Below are positions 35,499-43,479 of a stretch of DNA of 64,000 nt, piece after piece (position 1 is the first letter of the stretch; each line of letters starts with the position of its first letter). The notes under the pieces are model-generated. The model saw only the letters and a list, made by a program, of their open reading frames with translations, did not search any database and was not told the origin of the DNA. Origin of the DNA: Streptomyces carminius (GTDB lineage: Bacteria > Actinomycetota > Actinomycetes > Streptomycetales > Streptomycetaceae). Made by a program: the position numbers and the translations under genes. The stretch covers positions 59,304-123,303 of the forward strand of contig NZ_PGGW01000063.1 of assembly GCF_002794255.1 (NCBI RefSeq), given 5' to 3'.

Positions 35499-35759
35499 AT
35501 GGCTACCGACCACGCGACCGAGAGCACTCCGCCCCGCGAGACGACCGTCAAGAAATCGATCACCCTGCGCCGGTCCGTCGTCGAGGAGATCGAGGAGAGA
35601 GCAGGAGCCCGCGGGTTCTCCAATTTCATAGACGCCGCGGCGGAGCACTGGCTGGCCCTGCTGCGTGCGCGGGAGATCGTGGAGGAGCACGAGCACCGCG
35701 TCGGACCGCTGCCCAAGGAAGCCCTGGAAGAGGCGAGGCGGGCATGGCGAGGCGAGTGA
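35499..35759 (+). CDS. Ribbon-helix-helix antitoxin (VapB-like)
   Basis: An 86-residue protein. The segment KKSITLRRSVVEEIEERAGARGFSNFI is a ribbon-helix-helix DNA-binding fold (strand, helix A with EEIEERAG, helix B with SNFIDAAAEHW). The C-terminal half is charged and should bind the PIN-domain toxin encoded next. The ATG at 35499 lacks a Shine-Dalgarno and may be leaderless. It overlaps the toxin gene by 16 bp. Confidence 0.88.
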   Translation: MATDHATESTPPRETTVKKSITLRRSVVEEIEERAGARGFSNFIDAAAEHWLALLRAREIVEEHEHRVGPLPKEALEEARRAWRGE

Positions 35760-36196
35760 CCGGACGCGGTGGGGGTATGCCCGCAGGCCCCCAGTTCGTC
35801 CTGGATGCCCAGCCGCTGTCCCTGCTGGCGGACGACGATCCGCGGATGGCGGCACTGATCGAGGTCGCTCGGCGGGAGAGCTTCGCTCCGGCTGTCAGCA
35901 CCGTGACGCTCGCGGAGGTGCGGCGCACCGGGAAGGCCGAGAGCAGACTGCGCTGGCTGAGATCGCGACTCGTCATCGTGCCCGCGACCGAGGAGATCGC
36001 TGATCTGGCGGCCGGACTACTGGAGAGCACCGGGCTGGACGGTCACGAGTGCGTTGTGGACGCGCTCGTCGTCGCGACGGCGAGCAGGGCCGCAGGACCT
36101 GTGAAAGTAGCCTCGTCGGACGGCTCTCATGTCCCCAAGCTCTGTGCGGCCGCCTCACTCGAGCGCGCGTCACCGGTGCAGTGGGTCCGCGTGTGA
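35744..36196 (+). CDS. PIN-domain toxin (VapC-like)
   Basis: A 150-residue predicted RNase. The acidic quartet of PIN domains is present: D21 (VLDAQPLSLL), E58 (TLAEVRR), D106 (VVDALVVATA) and D126 (ASSDGSHV). The ATG at 35744 overlaps the antitoxin end; a second ATG at 35776 would remove only a basic leader. Together with the upstream gene it forms a type II toxin-antitoxin system. A hairpin follows at 36237-36285. Confidence 0.9.
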   Translation: MARRVTGRGGGMPAGPQFVLDAQPLSLLADDDPRMAALIEVARRESFAPAVSTVTLAEVRRTGKAESRLRWLRSRLVIVPATEEIADLAAGLLESTGLDGHECVVDALVVATASRAAGPVKVASSDGSHVPKLCAAASLERASPVQWVRV

Positions 36197-36236
36197 CGCC
36201 GTTTCCTTCCCCCCTCCCTCCAGCCCGTTCCCCGGG

Positions 36237-36285
36237 GCCGTACCCCCGGCACAACCCGGTTGCCGGGCCGTGCCGGGGGTACGGC
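36237..36285 (+). terminator. Terminator after the VapBC-type pair
   Basis: A perfect 16-bp stem (36237-36252 with 36270-36285) has a 17-nt loop that can itself pair (CCCGG-TTG-CCGGG). Confidence 0.7.
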
Positions 36286-36325
36286 GCGGGGGACGGAACG
36301 GCGAGAACCTCCGAAGGAGGCCGTG

Positions 36326-36790
36326 GTGTCCTCACGCTACCCACCTCCACCTCCCCCGCCGCGGGACTGGGAGCCCTACTTCCCCGAGCCGGAACCCGAG
36401 CCCGGGCCGCAGTTCGGTCCGGGGCCCGAGCCGCCCGCGGAGCCGTTCCGGGACGGGCCGGGGACCGCCGCGCTGGTCCTCGGGCTGCTCGCCCTCCTGA
36501 CCTTCTGGACGGTCGCCGGCGGCGCGGTGCTGGGGCTGTCGGCGCTGGTGCTCGGACTCGCCGGGCGCCGCCGGGACCGGCGCCACGGGGTGCCGGGCAG
36601 TGGTACGGCCCTCGCGGGGACCGTGCTGGGGTTCCTCGGTCTGGCGGGTGCCGTCCTCGTCCTCTCGGCGGCCACGGTGGCCGTGGAGTCGGGTGAGTTA
36701 GGCGCCCTGCGGGAGTGCCTGCGCGACTCCGGGGACGGCGCCGCGGTCGAGCGGTGCGTGACGGACTTCGGCGAAGGGCTGTGGCCCTGA
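36326..36790 (+). CDS. DUF4190-like membrane protein with a TTA codon
   Basis: A 154-residue protein. A Pro/Glu-rich cytosolic N-terminus (poly-Pro, then EPEPEPG) precedes two hydrophobic helices (about 47-72 and 94-118) and a short acidic C-terminus containing ALRECLRDSG and VERCVTDFGEG. It is paralogous to the gene at 38701 (shared ALVLG..AL.TFWTV.GG motif and paired Cys near the end). The GTG at 36326 follows AGGAGG. Codon 125 is TTA (36698-36700), making expression potentially bldA-dependent. Function unknown. Confidence 0.8.
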   Translation: MSSRYPPPPPPPRDWEPYFPEPEPEPGPQFGPGPEPPAEPFRDGPGTAALVLGLLALLTFWTVAGGAVLGLSALVLGLAGRRRDRRHGVPGSGTALAGTVLGFLGLAGAVLVLSAATVAVESGELGALRECLRDSGDGAAVERCVTDFGEGLWP

Positions 36791-36824
36791 GCCGCCGGGC
36801 GGCCCCGCCGCGCCGGGCGGCCGC

Positions 36825-38294
36825 TCAGCGGGCCGCCGCGCGGCGGCCGCCCTCCCCCGGCACCCTCGGCAGCACCAGCAGGATCAGCAGCCCGCAGCAC
36901 AGCAGGATCACCGAGCCGGTGCGGAAGGCCAGCGCGTAGCCCGGGGCGAGGCCTCCCGGGGTGTCGCCGGTGATACGGGAGGCGGCGACGGTGGACAGCA
37001 CCGCCAGGCCCAGCGAGCCGCCCATCGTGCGGGAGGTGTTCACCAGCGCCGAGACCACACCCGCGTCCCGGTGCGGCGCCCCGGTGGTGGCCAGGGCGGC
37101 GAGCGGGGTGGCCAGCAGCCCGACGCCGAACATCGCCGTCATCCCGGGCCCCAGGACCGTGCCCGCGTAACCGCCGTCGGCGGCCATGACCAGGCCGTAC
37201 CAGAGGAAGCCGGAAGCACCCAGCGCCACCCCGGCCAGCGCGGTGCTCCGGGCGCCCGCCCAGGGCATCAGCCGGGGCGCCAGCATGGAGCCGGCGACGA
37301 TGCTCAGCGAGTGCGGCAGGAAGCCCAGACCCGCCTGGAGGGGCGTGAAGCCCAGCACGTTCTGCATGTACAGGGACATGAAGTACCAGGAGGAGAACGT
37401 CGCCGCGCCGCAGACGAACATCGCGGTGTTCGCACCCGCGACCGACGGCAGCCGGAACAGCCGCAGCGGCATCAGCGGCGCCGCGGCCCGGGCCTCGACC
37501 GCGACGAACGCGGCGAGCAGCGCCAGCCCGCCCAGCAGCGGCACCAGGGCGGCCCGCTCGCCCCAGCCGGCCGCCTCCGTCTGGACGATCCCGTACGCCA
37601 CCGTGCCGAGCCCGCCGGTGACCAGTACCGCACCGGGCACGTCCAGGCCGCGTCCGTCCCCGCCCGCCCGGTCCCTGACCAGGCCGAACGCCACCGCGGC
37701 CAGGACGAGCGCCCCGACGGGCACGTTGACCAGCAGCACCCACCGCCAGGACAGCGCGTCGGTGAGCACCCCGCCGACGAATCCGCCCGCCGCCCCGCCG
37801 CCGGCCCCCACCGCCGTCCAGGTGCCGATGGCCCGGTGCCGGGCCGGGCCCTCGGGGACGGAGGTGGTGAGCAGACTGAGCGTGGAAGGTGCCAGCACGG
37901 CGGCGCCCACGCCCTGCACGGCCCGCGCGGCGAGCAGTTGCCAGGGCTCCTGGGCGAGGCCGCCGGCGAGGCTGGCGGCGGTGAACAGGCCGAGCCCGGC
38001 CAGGAAGACGCGCTTGCGCCCGAAGAGGTCCCCGGCCCGCCCGCCGAGCAGCATGAACCCGGCGAAGGTCAGGGTGTAGGTGTTGACGACCCACTGCAGG
38101 CCGGGGCCGTCCATGCGCAGGTCGGCGCGGATGGAGGGCAGCGCGACATTGACGACGGAGACGTCGAGGACGACGAGGAACTGCCCGGCGCAGGCGGCGA
38201 CGACGACCAGCCAGGGGGTACGGGCAGGGGGCCGTCGGGCGGCGTCCGTACCGGGCGGTCGGCGGGTGTCGGTCTCAACCGGGCGTTCGGCCAT
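36825..38294 (-). CDS. MFS transporter, DHA2 (EmrB/QacA) family
   Basis: A 489-residue integral membrane protein with about 14 predicted helices. Motif A is GRAGDLFGRKR, motif C-like glycine-rich helices follow (GAGGGAAGGFVGGVL) and the N-terminal helix carries LDVSVVNVALPSI, typical of DHA2 drug:proton antiporters. Substrate unknown. The ATG at 38294 has no Shine-Dalgarno, but TAGCAT ends 6 nt upstream (leaderless candidate). No TetR- or MarR-type regulator is adjacent. Confidence 0.92.
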   Translation of the reverse strand: MAERPVETDTRRPPGTDAARRPPARTPWLVVVAACAGQFLVVLDVSVVNVALPSIRADLRMDGPGLQWVVNTYTLTFAGFMLLGGRAGDLFGRKRVFLAGLGLFTAASLAGGLAQEPWQLLAARAVQGVGAAVLAPSTLSLLTTSVPEGPARHRAIGTWTAVGAGGGAAGGFVGGVLTDALSWRWVLLVNVPVGALVLAAVAFGLVRDRAGGDGRGLDVPGAVLVTGGLGTVAYGIVQTEAAGWGERAALVPLLGGLALLAAFVAVEARAAAPLMPLRLFRLPSVAGANTAMFVCGAATFSSWYFMSLYMQNVLGFTPLQAGLGFLPHSLSIVAGSMLAPRLMPWAGARSTALAGVALGASGFLWYGLVMAADGGYAGTVLGPGMTAMFGVGLLATPLAALATTGAPHRDAGVVSALVNTSRTMGGSLGLAVLSTVAASRITGDTPGGLAPGYALAFRTGSVILLCCGLLILLVLPRVPGEGGRRAAAR

Positions 38295-38700
38295 GCCGTC
38301 ATGCTATGCGGGACCGAGGACACCGGACGGAACAGGAATCGGAAGGCGGGAATCCGAATCGCTCCCCGGCCGTGCGGCCGTTCCCGTGTGCGGCACACGG
38401 CGTGAATTCCCGGAATTCCGGCCACCGCGCCGCGTCGGTTTCCGCCACCGGGCCGGAGGGAGGTCCACCCGCTTCCCGGACCCGGCGGGAGCGGGCCGCC
38501 GCCCCGGCCCGGATTCCACAGAATGGCCAAAATGGCCGCGGACCACCGAATCCAAGGACACCCGGCCCGTCTCCCGCCCTCGCGGCGGACGTTTCGACGG
38601 TACGGGCCCGGGCACCCGGACGGCGTGAAATCCACTCCCGCGGAAGGGACTTCACAGACCTGGCACAGCGGTCCACAAGTCGAGCCGAAAGGACTCCACA
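38295..38700. other. 406-bp intergenic region with palindromes
   Basis: No credible gene. It must hold the MFS promoter and that of the gene at 38701. Near 38390-38425 there is CCGTGTG-CGG-CACACGG followed by GAATTCCCGGAATTCC, a tight pair of palindromic elements that could be operator sites. Confidence 0.4.
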
Positions 38701-39123
38701 GTGACTTCGTACTCCTCGCCCGGGCAGAGCCAGGGCCCCGGCGCCCCGGGAACCGCTCCGTACCGGGGCAACCCCCGCAACGGAATGGGGATAGCCGCCC
38801 TTGTCCTCGGAATCCTCGCCCTGGTGACGTTCTGGACGGTCCTCGGCGGAATCCTGCTGGGAGTGGCGGCGATCGTGTTCGGCATCATCGGTTACCGCCG
38901 CAAGAAGCGCGGCGAGGCGACCAACGGCGCGATGGCGCTCATCGGCGCGATCGCCGGCGCGCTCGGCCTGGTGGCCTCCGGCCTCATCCTGGCGGCGGGC
39001 GTCTCCATACTGAACTCCGAGGAGTTCGACAACTACCGGGACTGCATGGAGGCGGCCAACAGCACCTCCGAGGAGCGGCAGTGCGCCGAGGACTTCGGTG
39101 ACGAGGCCAACCAGAACAACTGA
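38701..39123 (+). CDS. DUF4190-domain membrane protein
   Basis: A 140-residue protein with a Ser/Gly/Pro-rich N-terminus, then two hydrophobic helices (about 28-58 and 75-103) separated by the basic turn YRRKKRGE, as in DUF4190 proteins. The acidic C-terminus carries two Cys (DCMEAANSTSEERQCAEDFG). It is paralogous to the gene at 36326, about 2 kb upstream. The GTG at 38701 follows AAAGGA with 7-nt spacing. Function unknown. Confidence 0.82.
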   Translation: MTSYSSPGQSQGPGAPGTAPYRGNPRNGMGIAALVLGILALVTFWTVLGGILLGVAAIVFGIIGYRRKKRGEATNGAMALIGAIAGALGLVASGLILAAGVSILNSEEFDNYRDCMEAANSTSEERQCAEDFGDEANQNN

Positions 39124-39151
39124 CCCCGGAACAACTGACCGGAGTCGCCGA

Positions 39152-39222
39152 CCGGGGACGAGCCGGGGACGGGGCCGGGACACCGCGCGGTGTCCCCGGC
39201 CCCGTCCCCGGCTCGTCCCCGG
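39152..39222 (+). terminator. Exceptionally long hairpin after the DUF4190 gene
   Basis: 71 nt that are almost fully self-complementary: 39152-39186 pairs with 39187-39222, 35 bp with a single bulged C and essentially no loop. It lies 29 bp past the stop. It is far longer than needed for termination. Confidence 0.75.
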
Positions 39223-39420
39223 CTGCGGCGGCCCCGTTCGGTCCCCGGCTCGCCGGACCGACTCCCCCGTCGGGGCCCGGTGAGCGGGCCCGGACGGAAG
39301 GCGTCGGCACGGCCGGTCACCGCGTCGGACCGCGGCCGGCTCTGCGGCCGTCCGTGCCGCCGTCCGTGGGTTTGCTGTCGCGCACGGTTACGGCAGCGGT
39401 TACGACAGCGGGTGGCGCCC

Positions 39421-39482
39421 TTCTCTTCCTTCGGTTTCCTTCGACTTCCTTCGGCTTCCTTCGGCTTCCTTCGCCTCTTCTT
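39421..39482. repeat. Homopyrimidine/homopurine imperfect tandem repeat
   Basis: A CTTCCTTCGG-type unit of 10-11 bp repeats about five to six times with small changes inside the 417-bp gap between 39223 and 39639. The minus strand is nearly all purine. The frame reading Lys/Pro/Glu/Arg repeats here has no start or bias and is not taken as coding. I see no other feature in the gap apart from hairpins. Confidence 0.6.
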
Positions 39483-39566
39483 CCTCGCCCTCCTCGGCGG
39501 CGGTGAGGTACCGCGCGGCGCGCACGCTCGTCCCGGGCCGTCCGGTGCACCCTGCCCGGCCGCCCC

Positions 39567-39631
39567 GCGCGCGGCCGTGCCCGTGTGCCGCACCCGGTGG
39601 CCGGGTGCGGCACACGGGCACGGCCGCGCGC
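39567..39631 (-). terminator. Very long hairpin after the small membrane gene
   Basis: A perfect 31-bp stem (39567-39597 with 39601-39631) with a 3-nt loop starts 8 bp past the stop of the minus-strand gene at 39640. Confidence 0.8.
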
Positions 39632-39639
39632 CCGGCGGG

Positions 39640-40014
39640 TCAGGTGCGGCCGGGGCCTCCGGAACCGAAGCCCCCGCTGCTGCCGGGACTCCAGGTGGGC
39701 CGCTCGTTCGGGTCGCAGGGGTGGGTGTCCTCGTGCTCCTGCAGCTCGTGGGGGTAGCGACGCCTGCCGTCGGTGGGGATCGGGTCGTCCTCCCGGACGC
39801 CGTCCTCGTAGCCGCGCGGGTGCTCCGGGCGCTCGGAGGGCGTGGAGATCCCCTCATCACCCCTCTTGAGCAGGCGCAGCCCGTACACCACGGCCAGGAC
39901 CAGCCCGCCCGCGACGATGATTCCGGGAATCGCGGCGCCGAGCCCCTCCAGCGGCAGCTCCAGGGCGACGGGAAGCGCGTCGCCCGCTGCGTATGTGCCG
40001 TATGTACCGTTCAT
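39640..40014 (-). CDS. Small membrane protein, DUF6479-like
   Basis: A 124-residue protein with a short N-terminus, one transmembrane helix (about 28-48; AIPGIIVAGGLVLAVVYGLRLL) and a hydrophilic C-terminal half rich in Pro, Glu, Asp and Arg (RPEHPRGYEDGVREDDPIP). The architecture resembles Streptomyces DUF6479-type proteins, but I am not certain. The ATG at 40014 has GAGAGG just upstream. Function unknown. Confidence 0.65.
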   Translation of the reverse strand: MNGTYGTYAAGDALPVALELPLEGLGAAIPGIIVAGGLVLAVVYGLRLLKRGDEGISTPSERPEHPRGYEDGVREDDPIPTDGRRRYPHELQEHEDTHPCDPNERPTWSPGSSGGFGSGGPGRT

Positions 40015-40042
40015 GCCTCTCGGGTACCCCCCTGTGCCCCGG

Positions 40043-41146
40043 TCACTCCGTCCCGGCCGCGGTCCTGCGGGCCTCCGCCGCCAGGACGGCGTCCCGGTAG
40101 GCGCGGGCCGCCGCCCGCAGGGCCGTCTCCGGGTCGGTGCCCTCGGCCTCGGCGCGGGCGGCCAGGGCCAGCAGTTCGTAGCCGACGCCCCGGTTCCCGT
40201 CCAGGACCGGGGCCAGGACCGCGCCGAGGCCCGCCGTACGGGCCCGGCCCGCCAGTTTCGCGGCCAGGGCCAGCGCGGGCTGGCCCAGCGGTATGCCCTC
40301 GGTCACCGAGGTGCGCCGCTTCTCGACCGCCTTGGTGCGCAGCCAGTGGGCCTTGACCTCCTCCGGGGTCTCGGCGGTGGCGTCACCGAAGACATGGGGG
40401 TGCCGGTGGATCAGCTTCGCCACGATCGTGCCCGCGACATCGTCGATCGAGAACGGCTCGTCGGGATCGTCCTCGGCGATCCGGGCGTGGAAGACCACCT
40501 GGAGCAGCACATCGCCCAGTTCCTCGCGCAGTTCCCCGCGGTCGCCCTCCTCGATGGCCTCAACCAGCTCGTACGCCTCCTCCAGGCCGTACTTGGCCAG
40601 CTCCCGGTGGGTGCGCGTCCCGCTCCAGGGGCACTCGGCGCGGATGCGGTCCATCACCCCCACCAGATCGAGCAGCCGGGCGCCGGGCAGGTCGTAGGAG
40701 CCGGGGAGCAGTTCCAGCTCCGGCAGCGCCGCGCGGCCGGAGCCGGCCAGCCGGGCGAGGCCGTCGGTCAGCTCCGGCTCACCATCGGCCCCGGCGATGA
40801 CCGCCACCGTACGGCCGCCGCCGTCCCCGTCACCGTCCCCGTCGTCCCCACCGTCACCGTCGCCGCCGTCGCCGCCCGCGCAGAGGTCCGCCAGTTCACG
40901 GGCCGTGGGCGCGGCTGTCTCCACCGTCACCCCCGCCTGGCGGACGTACGGGAGCTGCGGGTGGTCCGGATCCGCGCACAGCACGCGGTCGGCGGTGCGC
41001 AGCGCCTGCCAGGCGGGCCAGGACAGCAGTCCGGGGGCGACCCGGTGGCTGGTGGTGAGCAGGACGACACGGCCGGCGGGCGGGGCCGGCCGGGAGGGCT
41101 CGGGGGGAGGGGACGCGGGGGAGGCCGGGGATGCTGTGGCGTTCAC
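40043..41146 (-). CDS. mazG: MazG-family nucleoside triphosphate pyrophosphohydrolase
   Basis: A 367-residue protein. The N-terminal about 120 residues form an SAM/tetrapyrrole-methylase-like remnant (VVLLTTSHRVAPGLLSWPAW), then an Asp/Gly low-complexity run of about 20 residues. The MazG core follows (about 175-290; LEEAYELVEAIEEGD, ELREELGDVLLQVVFHARIA), with its EExxE and ExxD metal-binding sites. It hydrolyses house-cleaning NTP or ppGpp-type substrates. The GTG at 41146 overlaps the stop of the pyruvyl-transferase gene (GTGA), so it is translationally coupled to a glycopolymer operon. Confidence 0.92.
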   Translation of the reverse strand: MNATASPASPASPPPEPSRPAPPAGRVVLLTTSHRVAPGLLSWPAWQALRTADRVLCADPDHPQLPYVRQAGVTVETAAPTARELADLCAGGDGGDGDGGDDGDGDGDGGGRTVAVIAGADGEPELTDGLARLAGSGRAALPELELLPGSYDLPGARLLDLVGVMDRIRAECPWSGTRTHRELAKYGLEEAYELVEAIEEGDRGELREELGDVLLQVVFHARIAEDDPDEPFSIDDVAGTIVAKLIHRHPHVFGDATAETPEEVKAHWLRTKAVEKRRTSVTEGIPLGQPALALAAKLAGRARTAGLGAVLAPVLDGNRGVGYELLALAARAEAEGTDPETALRAAARAYRDAVLAAEARRTAAGTE

Positions 41147-43479
41147 GCCTCGAACGTAACCGATGCCGGCCGCTCCCCGGCCGGAAGCGGCCCGTCCGCG
41201 AGCCCGTCCGCGAGCCCGTCCCCGCCCCCGGCGCCCGCCGCGACGGGGACGCCCAGCAGGCCGCCCAGCTCGGCGAGGTTGGCGCGGGTGGTCTCCCACA
41301 GCGACCACTGCCGCCCCAGGACGTCGGCCACCGCCGCGTCGTGGTCGTCCAGCAGGGCCGCCGCCCGCTCGGCCAGCCGTCCGCCCAGCTCCCGGTCGTG
41401 CACGGACACGCCCCACTCGGGGCGGCCGATGTCGGCCAGGAAGTACGCCAGCTTGGGATGGGAGATCAGGCTGAGGATCGGGGTGCCGCAGCCGAAGGGG
41501 ATCATCCCGGCGTGGCCGCGCATGCCGATGACCAGCCGGGCCCGGCGGAAGCGGTCGTAGACCTCCGCGTTGGACAGGTCGTAGAGCGGCTCGACGGGCA
41601 GCGCGATGCCGTGCTCCCGGCGCAGGTCGTACACGAACCGCTCGTCGGCGGGCGCGTGGGGCGCGTACCGCACCTCGGCGCGCTTGCCGATCGCCCGCAC
41701 CGCCTTGGCCATCTCGGCCAGGAAGTGGCCGTAGTCGTGGCCGAAGCGCAGGCCGGCGCGGTCGTAGGCGCAGTTGAGCAGCACGGTGTCGGTGCGCTCC
41801 GCCGCGTCGCGCCAGTCGGGGGCCAGCAGGCGCAGCACGGTGGTCGGGCAGGGCTGGTGGCGCACCTTCTCGCGCAGGGACGGCGGCAGCAGCTCGCGGA
41901 CCCGCTCGACGGAGCCGTGGTTGCGCAGCCCGAAGAACACCGCCTTCTCGGCCAGCGCCCGCAGGCTCCCGGTGAACCGGGCGCGCCGGTAGACCTGCCC
42001 GTCGAAGACGTTGTAGCCCACCGCCAGGACCGCCAGCGGCACCTCGATCCGGGCCAGCGTCTCGTCCCGGACGTTCCACTGCCAGGCGCTGTTCCCGTTG
42101 GGCCAGGTGTCGGGCAGGAAGAGGCCGCCCCCGCCGACGACCAGGGCGCGCCGGGCGTTGACGCGCTCCAGCGCCACCTCGTCGAAGTGCCGGTGCACCG
42201 GCACCGGCAGCCAGCGGCGCGGCCCGGTGTCGGGCCCGAAGCACAGCCGTACGGCCTCGGGGAGCACCTTGTCGCCCGCGTTCTCCTGGCCGGAGGCGAA
42301 CAGCGCCACATGGGCGAGCTGCTCGCCGTCGGGGACGTCCGGGACGGGCTCGGCCGGCAGCAGGGCCAGCTCGCGGCAGGTGCGGTTGACCGGTTCGCAG
42401 TCCAGTCCCCCGCGGGCGTGGGCGCGGGCCGCGTCCTCGTCGCCGCGCAGCCAGGCCAGCCGCGCCAGGCGGCTGAACGCCTTGGGCGCGACCTCGGGCG
42501 AGGCGGTGGCCAGCAGCAGATGCGTCTCCGCCTCGGCATAGCGGGACTCGGCCAGCAGGGCGCTGCCCAGCGTCTCGTGGAAGCGCGGCTGGTCGGCCTT
42601 GGGCGTCACCGACAGCAGCACCTCGACGGCCTCGGCGTAGCGGCCCTCGGCGGTGTGGTGGACGGCCAGCGTGCGGGCCAGGTCCACGGTGGTGCCGCGC
42701 TCGGCCAGCGGGCGGGCGAGATGGGTGAGGAGCTCGGGGTGCTTGGGGCCGGGCAGGGCACAGTAGGCGGTGCGGAAGTCGTCGTCGGACAGCTCGTGGC
42801 GGGCCCGGGCGCGTTCGGCGGGGCCGTACCCCTCGTCCCGCCCGGGGCCGGGGCCCCGCGCGGCGCCGTCGAACCGCAGGATCACGGTGTCCTCCGGCAC
42901 GGGCGCGCCGTCGTACAGGCGGCGGACCAGGAAGTCGTGGCGGGCGGGGAGCGGGACGCACTCCAGGGTGCCGTCCGCCAGCCGGCCGGGGGTGTCCTCG
43001 GTGAGGTGCTCGCGCTGGACCACCAGCAGGCCCTCGCCGGTGTCCACCCGGCGGGGGCCGGACGGCAGCGGGAGCTGCGGCACCGCCGCCACACCGTGCC
43101 GGGCCCGCAGCAGTTCGCCGATGTCGCCCAGGACGACCATGTGCGGGCTGAGGGCGATCACGGTGTCGTGGCCGGTCGTCCGGAAGACCTCGGCGCGGAG
43201 GTCCCGGCCGGCCGGGACGGCGCGGTCGGTGATCCTCGGGTGCAGCCGGCGGGCGGCCGCCAGGGCGTCCTCGGGCAGCCCGGGGTGCAGCAGGAGGAAG
43301 TCCTCGCAGACCCGGGGGTTGGTCAGGGCCAGGCTGCGCAGCAGGGTCAGCAGCCCGGGGAGGGTGTCCTCGTCGGCGTGGCAGGCGAAGGCGATCCGGC
43401 GCCGGCCGGTCAGGGCGGCGCTGTCGCCCGGAGCGGGGGTGCCGCCCGGAGCGGGGGTGTGCGGTCGGGGCGCGGTCAT
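41143..43479 (-). CDS. Multidomain glycosyltransferase (GT8-like)-TPR-polysaccharide pyruvyl transferase
   Basis: A 778-residue protein. Residues 28-200 resemble a GT8-type nucleotide-sugar fold (RIAFACHADEDTLPGLLTLL; VIALSPHMVVLGDIGELL), but the metal-binding DxD position reads SPH. About 255-375 is TPR-like (YAEAVEVLLSVTP, YAEAETHLLLAT). Residues 390-720 are a polysaccharide pyruvyl transferase (CsaB/WcaK) domain with SGQENAGDKVLPEA, VVGGGGLFLPD and IGMRGHAGMIPFGCGTPILS. It may add pyruvate ketals or similar to a surface polymer. The ATG at 43479 overlaps the upstream gene (ATGA). Confidence 0.85.
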   Translation of the reverse strand: MTAPRPHTPAPGGTPAPGDSAALTGRRRIAFACHADEDTLPGLLTLLRSLALTNPRVCEDFLLLHPGLPEDALAAARRLHPRITDRAVPAGRDLRAEVFRTTGHDTVIALSPHMVVLGDIGELLRARHGVAAVPQLPLPSGPRRVDTGEGLLVVQREHLTEDTPGRLADGTLECVPLPARHDFLVRRLYDGAPVPEDTVILRFDGAARGPGPGRDEGYGPAERARARHELSDDDFRTAYCALPGPKHPELLTHLARPLAERGTTVDLARTLAVHHTAEGRYAEAVEVLLSVTPKADQPRFHETLGSALLAESRYAEAETHLLLATASPEVAPKAFSRLARLAWLRGDEDAARAHARGGLDCEPVNRTCRELALLPAEPVPDVPDGEQLAHVALFASGQENAGDKVLPEAVRLCFGPDTGPRRWLPVPVHRHFDEVALERVNARRALVVGGGGLFLPDTWPNGNSAWQWNVRDETLARIEVPLAVLAVGYNVFDGQVYRRARFTGSLRALAEKAVFFGLRNHGSVERVRELLPPSLREKVRHQPCPTTVLRLLAPDWRDAAERTDTVLLNCAYDRAGLRFGHDYGHFLAEMAKAVRAIGKRAEVRYAPHAPADERFVYDLRREHGIALPVEPLYDLSNAEVYDRFRRARLVIGMRGHAGMIPFGCGTPILSLISHPKLAYFLADIGRPEWGVSVHDRELGGRLAERAAALLDDHDAAVADVLGRQWSLWETTRANLAELGGLLGVPVAAGAGGGDGLADGLADGPLPAGERPASVTFEA

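Noticed and set aside
38299..39183. 294-residue minus-strand frame opposite the DUF4190 gene
   Set aside because: Antisense to a coding gene with a good Shine-Dalgarno and membrane motifs; no family features.
39152..39631. Long inverted repeats as ends of a mobile element
   Set aside because: The two hairpins are not copies of each other, no transposase lies between them, and each follows a stop codon, so they are better read as terminators.
39033..39860. Minus-strand frame with Lys/Pro/Glu/Arg repeats
   Set aside because: It arises from the purine-rich tandem repeat and long hairpins; no start signal and it opposes the gene at 38701.
40830..40900. Short repeats of CCGTC/CCGCC type inside mazG
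   Set aside because: They encode an Asp/Gly low-complexity linker in frame; not CRISPR-like and no spacers.
41146..41160. Leaderless promoter for mazG (TACGTT 6 nt before GTG)
   Set aside because: The GTG overlaps the stop of the upstream gene, so translational coupling explains the start better.
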